NCBI GenBank assembly: GCA_004352715.1
Contig: SCFE01000031.1
Span: 1,088,923 to 1,152,922 of the forward strand
Length of the DNA: 64,000 bases
Direction of reading: 5' to 3'
DNA from: Hofstenia miamia
Lineage: Eukaryota > Xenacoelomorpha > Acoela
Both the position numbers and the translations under genes were made by a program. Of this stretch, positions 60,601-64,000 are shown piece after piece (within the stretch, counting starts at the first letter, position 1; each line of letters begins with the position of its first letter). The notes below the pieces were generated by a model that ran no database searches, was not told the origin of the DNA, and worked only from the letters and a program-made list of their open reading frames with translations.

Positions 60601-62253
60601 NNNNNNNNNNNNNNNNNNNNNNNNNNNNNNNNNNNNNNNNNNNNNNNNNNNNNNNNNNNNNNNNNNNNNNNNNNNNNNNNNNNNNNNNNNNNNNNNNNNN
60701 NNNNNNNNNNNNNNNNNNNNNNNNNNNNNNNNNNNNNNNNNNNNNNNNNNNNNNNNNNNNNNNNNNNNNNNNNNNNNNNNNNNNNNNNNNNNNNNNNNNN
60801 NNNNNNNNNNNNNNNNNNNNNNNNNNNNNNNNNNNNNNNNNNNNNNNNNNNNNNNNNNNNNNNNNNNNNNNNNNNNNNNNNNNNNNNNNNNNNNNNNNNN
60901 NNNNNNNNNNNNNNNNNNNNNNNNNNNNNNNNNNNNNNNNNNNNNNNNNNNNNNNNNNNNNNNNNNNNNNNNNNNNNNNNNNNNNNNNNNNNNNNNNNNN
61001 NNNNNNNNNNNNNNNNNNNNNNNNNNNNNNNNNNNNNNNNNNNNNNNNNNNNNNNNNNNNNNNNNNNNNNNNNNNNNNNNNNNNNNNNNNNNNNNNNNNN
61101 NNNNNNNNNNNNNNTATATATATATGGTCGTGGGAACTAAAAATATGCCCATTATGAGTGTAACTCATTTACAACTATCTATATAGGCCTCTGGCAGCTA
61201 CCCAAACTGTCTTTCCGTTAATCCAGGTAAATTTAATAGAGCATCACTAATGCGCAAATACGCATCCCCTTCAAACTTGGTGATTGCAGCTTCGGATTCC
61301 ATCAGAATTCTGGTTATTATAGTTTATTACAAAATGACTTTCCGTCCACACATTTTACGGAAGATTCAAAGAGCAAATTCTGCGATGCATGTTTTGTTGA
61401 AATTTAGGGGACTCGTCAGAAATCGACCTTCTCTTCAATGCCTTTATTAGAAGCCTGCTGACCTACTGCTTTTCTGTTTCTGGAAGAGCCAGCAACCAGT
61501 TGCTTGATAAAATCGACTGTCATCAGCGTCGCTGTGTTCGTTTCTTCAACATTTACTTCTTTTCGTCATCTAATCCGGCAAACTGATGAGAAATTATACT
61601 TGTCCATCGAACGGCATGCGAACGGATATATTGCCACACCGTACGACATAAGCGGTCAGGTATCCGGAAATTTAGGAGATCTGCGTCGCTGTCTATTTTT
61701 CCATTTATGCATTTACGATCTATTTATTGCTAAGCTTGAGAGCCTTTTTGTTTTTGAGTGCTTTGCTTTCATTCATTTCCTTGTTCCACACTTCGATGTA
61801 TTTTAACGTAATTGTGTATGCATCCGATTTAAAATAAAAGCTAATTACTTACTTTATTTGTAAATTGTTTGAAGAAAGAAATTGTATTGTAATATTTTTA
61901 AATTAAAAGCTTTTTATCTAACATGGTTCATGCATATTATTTTAATATTAGTTCTTTAAAAAAACTCGATAATTACTTCTCTTAAATATTTAAAATTCTA
62001 CTAGTCTTATAATTGCATCTACTTTTAAAAAAATATACCATTAAAGATTTGGCTGTTTATTATTAGTCATAATTCATTAGGAAGTAATGGTAGCCCTACT
62101 ATTGTTCTATTATAATAATGCATAAAATACCTCTTCACGTGGCTTCGAGCAATCGTAGTTTAACAATCCAGGAGAAATTGCACTATACCGAAGACGTTCT
62201 TCTTCTCCCTCATCAAAAGGGTTGTAAAGAGCAGGAGAATCCGAATCAGTCAT
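41405..62253 (-). CDS. BORA: Protein aurora borealis (Aurora A kinase activator), 8 exons, 446 residues
   Basis: Spliced CDS (minus): 62253-62131, 55041-54819, 53926-53811, 49780-49688, 49005-48867, 43766-43613, 43482-43287, 41701-41405; 1,341 nt, all phases consistent. BORA binds and activates Aurora A, which then phosphorylates Plk1 for mitotic entry. Seen: NPF at 11-13 and LRWSID at 43-48 (Aurora-binding region), IVPSPW at 93-98 (Ser96 corresponds to the activating Ser-Pro site of vertebrate BORA), TTVSLPIDFDLE in exon 3 (vertebrate equivalent SLPVDFNLE), LRRKL at 168-172, FSSSP at 188-192 (S-S-P Plk1-docking type) and SPVMSPIDF. The C-terminal half is Ser-rich and poorly conserved, as usual. 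It is shorter than the human protein (about 560). Only the exon 3/4 junction is uncertain. Five of seven introns carry transposon sequence or exceed 1.5 kb. Confidence 0.9.
41702..43286. other. BORA intron 7; (TA)n run and an orphan ORF
   Basis: Contains a (TA)n microsatellite at 42154-42181 and a 101-codon plus-strand frame at 42455-42760 (LQRVKSNVRKKVESGRILG). I cannot relate that frame to a family; it may be a transposon remnant. Confidence 0.5.
43287..43482 (-). CDS. BORA: BORA exon 7 (residues 283-348)
   Basis: Contains two DSG-type motifs (NEDSGYQGG, NNDSGCED) that recall the DSGxx(S/T) degron of vertebrate BORA but lack the second phospho-residue. Then comes a Ser-rich run. Donor GTAAGA. 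Confidence 0.8.
43613..43766 (-). CDS. BORA: BORA exon 6 (residues 232-282)
   Basis: Starts NSNDCSKTLSDDE and ends EHISSI plus two bases; donor GTATGT. Low-complexity acidic/Ser-rich sequence, supported mainly by perfect phase and splice sites. Confidence 0.8.
43950..44497. mobile_element. 548-bp MITE with ~72-bp terminal inverted repeats (mariner-like)
   Basis: The left end CAGAGTGGCCCAGAAA and the right end (reverse complement CAGTGTGGCCCAGAAA) pair over about 72 bp with roughly 85% identity through ATTGAAAATG. TA follows the right end (44498-44499); the left flank is TT, a presumed mutation of TA. CAGTG termini and TA targets fit Tc1/mariner elements. No transposase is recognisable between the ends. 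Confidence 0.75.
44498..45749. other. BORA intron 5 segment, nothing recognised
   Basis: No gene or transposon ends seen between the MITE and the piggyBac relic. Confidence 0.5.
45754..47764 (+). mobile_element. piggyBac-like transposon, degenerate
   Basis: TTAA at 45750-45753 is followed by CACTTACACTGCCAGTC. The other end, read inward, is CTCTTACACCGTCATCA, bounded by TTAT at 47765-47768 (a mutated TTAA). Just inside the left end is a GTCCCA-cta-TGGGAC hairpin. The element carries the transposase relic described separately. Confidence 0.75.
45933..47330 (+). pseudogene. piggyBac transposase (DDE_Tnp_1_7), frameshifted and internally deleted
   Basis: The acidic N-terminus (AAEDVLEMIGG, SEYEFSRDSEDWSDDEPLS) is followed after a shift by TAFDYFMSLFDD and KVYVAVLIAMGLNYRPS, then NYWSTRPFQHCQWFHDQF. 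After further shifts come KAKIANRLIENFQKAFYPFE, NMSIDDG (first catalytic Asp) and KGRNQCWVG. The stretch from about 46870 should hold the second and third catalytic Asp. Instead it runs quickly into HWLLELAQVNAFVLYKLIRS, a C-terminal motif, so about 150 codons are missing. The end is a Cys-rich tail (YCPDCPSQPALHAKNCFEAYH). Inactive. Confidence 0.8.
47765..48220 (-). mobile_element. 3' fragment of a CR1-type LINE
   Basis: On the minus strand a 73-codon frame (48220-47999) with LLLFNRLLTLKLDLDPFDF and SDDVVTFSVRR is close to the reverse transcriptase C-terminus at 60420-60570. A 3' UTR follows, ending TAATAAAGTCATTTATTATTATAA at 47765. It abuts the piggyBac end directly. Strongly 5'-truncated, as is usual after target-primed insertion. 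Confidence 0.8.
48785..48806. repeat. (TA)n microsatellite in BORA intron 5
   Basis: About 11 AT units close to the donor of exon 5. Confidence 0.95.
48867..49005 (-). CDS. BORA: BORA exon 5 (residues 186-231)
   Basis: Starts SHFSSSPVRNGTGDD and ends SPVMSPIDFDRSSSNL; donor GTAAGA. A 32-bp perfect palindrome lies 24 bp upstream of the acceptor. Confidence 0.9.
49029..49060. repeat. Perfect 32-bp palindrome
   Basis: ATGGACAGTCCAATAA is followed immediately by its exact reverse complement, with no spacer. It lies in BORA intron 4, 24 bp from exon 5. Confidence 0.95.
49688..49780 (-). CDS. BORA: BORA exon 4 (residues 155-185)
   Basis: Encodes YLDENYRLRRKLQFPED. The chosen acceptor (TTGAATAG) keeps phase with exon 3; an alternative (TATATTTAG) 25 bases further in would pair with the GTAAGC donor. 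Donor GTATGC. Confidence 0.75.
50160..50496. mobile_element. hAT-type MITE, 337 bp, intact 8-bp target duplication
   Basis: Ends CAGACTTGTCAACGAGC and (reverse complement) CAGGCTTGTCAACGAGC, 17 bp with one mismatch. It is flanked on both sides by ATCAGAAT (50152-50159 and 50497-50504), the 8-bp duplication typical of hAT transposons. No coding capacity. It sits in BORA intron 3. Confidence 0.9.
50648..53501 (+). pseudogene. Retrotransposon ORF, 5' truncated, one internal stop
   Basis: The reading frame corresponds to codons from about 67 onward of copy 1, with no indel. A TAA at 52719-52721 (IH-stop against IQK in copy 1, two base changes) interrupts it; the rest continues to the normal stop at 53499-53501. 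YLDDG, the CCHC and KRPDG are present, and WDATVIDT is intact here while copy 1 has a stop. The ATG at 50628 lies in flanking DNA, so the start there is accidental. Confidence 0.85.
50649..53740 (+). mobile_element. Non-LTR retrotransposon, PHD/RT/nuclease type, copy 2 (5' truncated)
   Basis: Same family as 28269-31641, about 99% identical, beginning inside the PHD-like finger (equivalent to 28557). A probable target duplication AATTATAAAC is at 50639-50648 and 53741-53750. Inserted in BORA intron 3 in the orientation opposite to the gene. The 3' UTR has one 7-base indel relative to copy 1. Confidence 0.85.
53811..53926 (-). CDS. BORA: BORA exon 3 (residues 117-154)
   Basis: Starts LTSDDEDHSS after acceptor TTTCAG and carries TVATQTTVSLPIDFDLE. 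The donor GTTATT is weak; an alternative donor GTAAGC lies 15 bases earlier (CTTA|GTAAGC) and would join to a later acceptor of exon 4. Confidence 0.8.
54611..54641. repeat. (TA)n microsatellite in BORA intron 2
   Basis: About 15 AT units. Confidence 0.95.
54819..55041 (-). CDS. BORA: BORA exon 2 (residues 42-115, plus split Cys116)
   Basis: Acceptor TTTTTAG; starts GLRWSIDSKAVLMP and includes ESRIQAAIDSFFATHEKIV and PSPW; donor GTTAGT. This is the diagnostic exon. Confidence 0.95.
55042..57649. other. BORA intron 1, first part, nothing recognised
   Basis: AT-rich, short frames only. Confidence 0.5.
57650..58780 (+). pseudogene. hAT-superfamily transposase relic
   Basis: SSKYPELTTDETVLFCTMC looks like the zinc-binding start. 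After a frameshift, NQFNRDLAATLIACDI fits the region just before the catalytic core. WITIDESTDAMGRYV (first catalytic Asp), FVTDSAAYMVKMANG (second), TSLAHGIHRLVEFI, VDKLISLVKNIFVKAPSKR and PEPIISRWG follow in hAT order. In the last, a TGA replaces the Trp or Thr codon after WGK. At least two frameshifts and two stops; the C-terminal dimerisation part fades after about 58600. It resembles the CGGBP-like hAT group I know from arthropod and other invertebrate genomes. Confidence 0.75.
58781..59497. other. BORA intron 1 segment, nothing recognised
   Basis: AT-rich DNA ending in a (TA)n run at 59498-59513. Confidence 0.5.
59512..60590 (+). CDS. LINE reverse transcriptase (CR1-like), open, cut by gap
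   Basis: Open without stop for 360 codons from the end of a (TA)n run to the gap. QHGNLPGRSTITNLL, IIFLDISKAFDRLPH (motif A), VTSGAPQGSVFAVLFF (motif B), LYVDDTAIF (catalytic YVDD), HLGVQLAANLNWTGH and LLLFNRLLTRKLDLDP follow in the normal order. Upstream endonuclease and ORF1 are absent, so the copy is 5' truncated. It is richer in C and T than its surroundings, and the intact frame suggests a recent insertion. The 3' fragment at 47765-48220 belongs to the same family. Confidence 0.85.
60591..61114. other. Assembly gap (524 N)
   Basis: Undetermined bases between the reverse transcriptase fragment and a (TA)n run at 61115-61125; the non-round length suggests an estimated gap. Confidence 0.99.
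61200..61610 (+). pseudogene. Second LINE reverse transcriptase fragment, C-terminal part
   Basis: RILVIIVYYKMTFRPHILRKI followed by RANSAMHVLLKFRGLVRN matches the post-catalytic region of LINE reverse transcriptases (LGVxxDxxLTFxxHI). After a one-base shift near 61446, FIRSLLTYCFSVSGRAS and LLDKIDCHQRRCVRFF continue it. It could be the end of the element at 59512 or a different one; the gap hides the connection. Confidence 0.6.
61611..62130. other. End of BORA intron 1, nothing recognised
   Basis: AT-rich sequence up to the donor of exon 1. Confidence 0.5.
62131..62253 (-). CDS. BORA: BORA exon 1 (residues 1-41)
   Basis: ATG 62253-62251; MTDSDSPALYNPFDEGEEE to KPREE, donor GTATTT, phase 0. 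The NPF near the N-terminus fits the Aurora-A-binding start of BORA. Confidence 0.85.
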
Positions 62254-63363
62254 TAACAAAATAAGATTAAAAAATTATTTACAATGATAAAGTTAAATTC
62301 TTTTGGAGTAATTCACGATTAAAAACTAGTAAGGTTTATTTTGAAATTTATGTTATAAGTCAACATTGTCCTAAATTGAAAAAATGAAAAATATGTAATG
62401 AAATATCATTAAATGAAATAAACCTAAAAATTAACAATGATTTGAAAAAATTTTTATTAGAAGTAGCTAAGAATAAAATGATGTTCTCTATTTGAAACAT
62501 TGTTATATTATAGATTTTAGATTTGAACAAAGTGATATCATAGTAAAGAGATGTGAACGGTTCATATCAAAGTGTTCAAAAGTCAAAGTGTTCGAAACAC
62601 CATAAAATAATATGACATTATTTTTTTAAATATCATAATTTACACGAGATAAAATAACGTCAACTTTTAATTCATAACAATATTTTGCAATTCATATTCG
62701 AATTATCTTAGCAAATGCTGGTATTATTAACAAAAAACCTCACTACTACTTTACGTATAGCCCTTTTGTCATGGTGTTTTCAACTTTCGCATTTGAAATT
62801 AAAATAAGTTATTCATATAATATTTAAGCTATTTGAATGTTGATTAGAACAATAATTTTAAGCATTAAGTTTTTATTTATGAGCACTGTCGATGTCGAAA
62901 ACGTTGCCTGACACCGATGTGGACAACTGGATAGTTTCCTTGGCATATGCCAAGGTTTATAATCATTTGCATATTACAAATTATTTTTTATTTATTTAAA
63001 AATCGTAAATTAAATCTGGAATACAAAATGTCCAGAAATGCATGAATAGAAACACTATGTGCAATTCAGAAGAAAAGGCATCCGTTTAAAAAAAAGACGT
63101 ATACAGTGAAGTCCGGATCTTGAGTGGAAATAATTCCGTGCATGGACTGTTCAGTTTCTGCATTGTGAACCATCCTTGTTTCTAAAACGTGGGAGAAGAT
63201 GGTGAAGTGGGTACTGCTGGTTTGCTTGAATAGTGTCAAACCAAATTTATTGCTTAAATGTATATAAAATCTATAAACTAACATATGACAAAAATATTTA
63301 CAAAACTATTTAAATATGCAACATTAATTAAAGGGCAGTTTTAAAAGTAATTCGACCATGCAT
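62254..63363. other. Region upstream of BORA exon 1
   Basis: Presumed 5' UTR and promoter of BORA. I see no recognisable core promoter motif and no other gene. Confidence 0.4.
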
Positions 63364-64000
63364 TAATAATAATAATAATAATAATAATCTTTATTCTCAC
63401 AGAGAATAGAAAAGCGAACAAAAGCAGTAACTCATCAGGAGCGACATTGTCGACATAATCACTTAAGATAAAAACTGCATACATTATCCATGTTGAGTTT
63501 GTGTATCTGCCGCATGAAATAACTACGAAGTTCACGTTTAAGAGCGTCAATGCTCCACTTAAAGTGAATTACTCCCGTGGATAGAAGGATGTTGGCATTT
63601 CTGGCAGTGCGTATAAAGAAGTTGTCGTCAGATAAGAACTTTCTGGTCTTTGACACATTGAACAAAGCAATCTTCGACAATCTAGTACAGCTGTTATTGG
63701 GCTGAAGCCGGATATACAGCGATGGATCAATATCTGTTTTGTTATTCAGCAGCTTCCAGAAAAATACAAGGTCAGAAACTATCAAGTGAAAGCAGAGCGG
63801 CAATAATTTAAGTGTTGTTAAACTTCCAGGATAATCTGAGTTTCCAGTAACCCATCTGACAGCACCTTTTTTGAAATTGCTCTAACTTGCGAAGACGTTG
63901 CCGGTCAGGGTGCCAAACCTGTGAACAATATAAAAGAACAGAAAGGATACATGTCTTATATAAAATCAACTTGACGCTGCAAGGCGCGCTAAAAGGGATG
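63364..64000 (-). mobile_element. 3' end of another CR1-type LINE, continuing past the window
   Basis: On the minus strand: LILYKTCILSVLLYCSQVWH, LRKLEQFQKR, then after a one-base shift VRWVTGNSDYPGSL and a 114-codon frame (63803-63459) with FFWKLLNNKTDIDPSLYI and NILLSTGVIHFKWSIDALK. The element ends GAATAAAGATTATTATT... in an (ATT)n tail at 63364-63388. The rest lies beyond 64000. Confidence 0.75.

Noticed and set aside
61504-61806. 100-codon plus-strand ORF
   Set aside because: Starts inside the reverse transcriptase fragment in a different frame; the true frame there is FIRSLLTYCFSVSGRAS.
1-64000. tRNA, rRNA, CRISPR, bacterial-type operon or riboswitch
   Set aside because: Both strands were scanned by eye for tRNA B-box-like GTTCRA motifs and repeat arrays; nothing fitted, and the spliced genes rule out a prokaryotic window.

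Overview
This is nuclear DNA from an animal. It is AT-rich, and the two real genes are split into many exons with GT-AG introns and animal-type proteins. Most other coding traces are metazoan transposable elements (LINEs, piggyBac, hAT, PIF/Harbinger, MITEs). I cannot name the species. Introns of 40-43 bp beside introns of 4-7 kb full of transposons suggest an invertebrate with a compact ancestral gene structure that was later invaded by repeats.

Two host genes lie in tandem on the minus strand. BORA (protein aurora borealis, the Aurora A activator) has 8 exons between 62253 and 41405 and encodes 446 residues. STX5 (syntaxin-5, the Golgi Qa-SNARE) has 10 exons between 32964 and 18338 and encodes 356 residues. 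I built both models by hand: every junction keeps the reading frame and uses GT-AG. The syntaxin has serine where Qa-SNAREs normally carry the zero-layer glutamine. The BORA protein keeps the NPF, RWSID, VPSPW and FSSSP blocks. The two genes act in unrelated pathways, and the sequence shows no co-regulation.

Layout: 1-6.7 kb is a gap plus unremarkable AT-rich DNA. 6.7-13.15 kb is one very large imperfect inverted repeat with arms of about 2.6 and 3 kb. 14.2-15.9 kb is a gap followed by a LINE ORF1 fragment overlapped by a second frame. 18.3-33.0 kb is STX5; its first intron holds a near full-length single-ORF retrotransposon (PHD-like finger, reverse transcriptase, CCHC, nuclease-like C-terminus) on the opposite strand. 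33.5-41 kb is intergenic and holds a dead Harbinger transposase and a CR1/L2-type LINE with a 2A-like motif and an esterase-type ORF1. 41.4-62.3 kb is BORA; its introns carry a mariner-like MITE, a decayed piggyBac, a LINE tail, a hAT MITE with intact 8-bp target duplication, the second (5'-truncated) copy of the PHD-type retrotransposon, a broken hAT transposase and two reverse transcriptase fragments. 63.4-64 kb is the 3' end of a further LINE.

Assembly cautions: there are three N gaps (98-1097, 14243-15242, 60591-61114) and three single Ns. Two of the single Ns lie at or next to near-perfect direct repeats, including an apparently exact 1,083-bp duplication, and probably mark assembly joins rather than biology. 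No tRNA, rRNA or CRISPR was seen.
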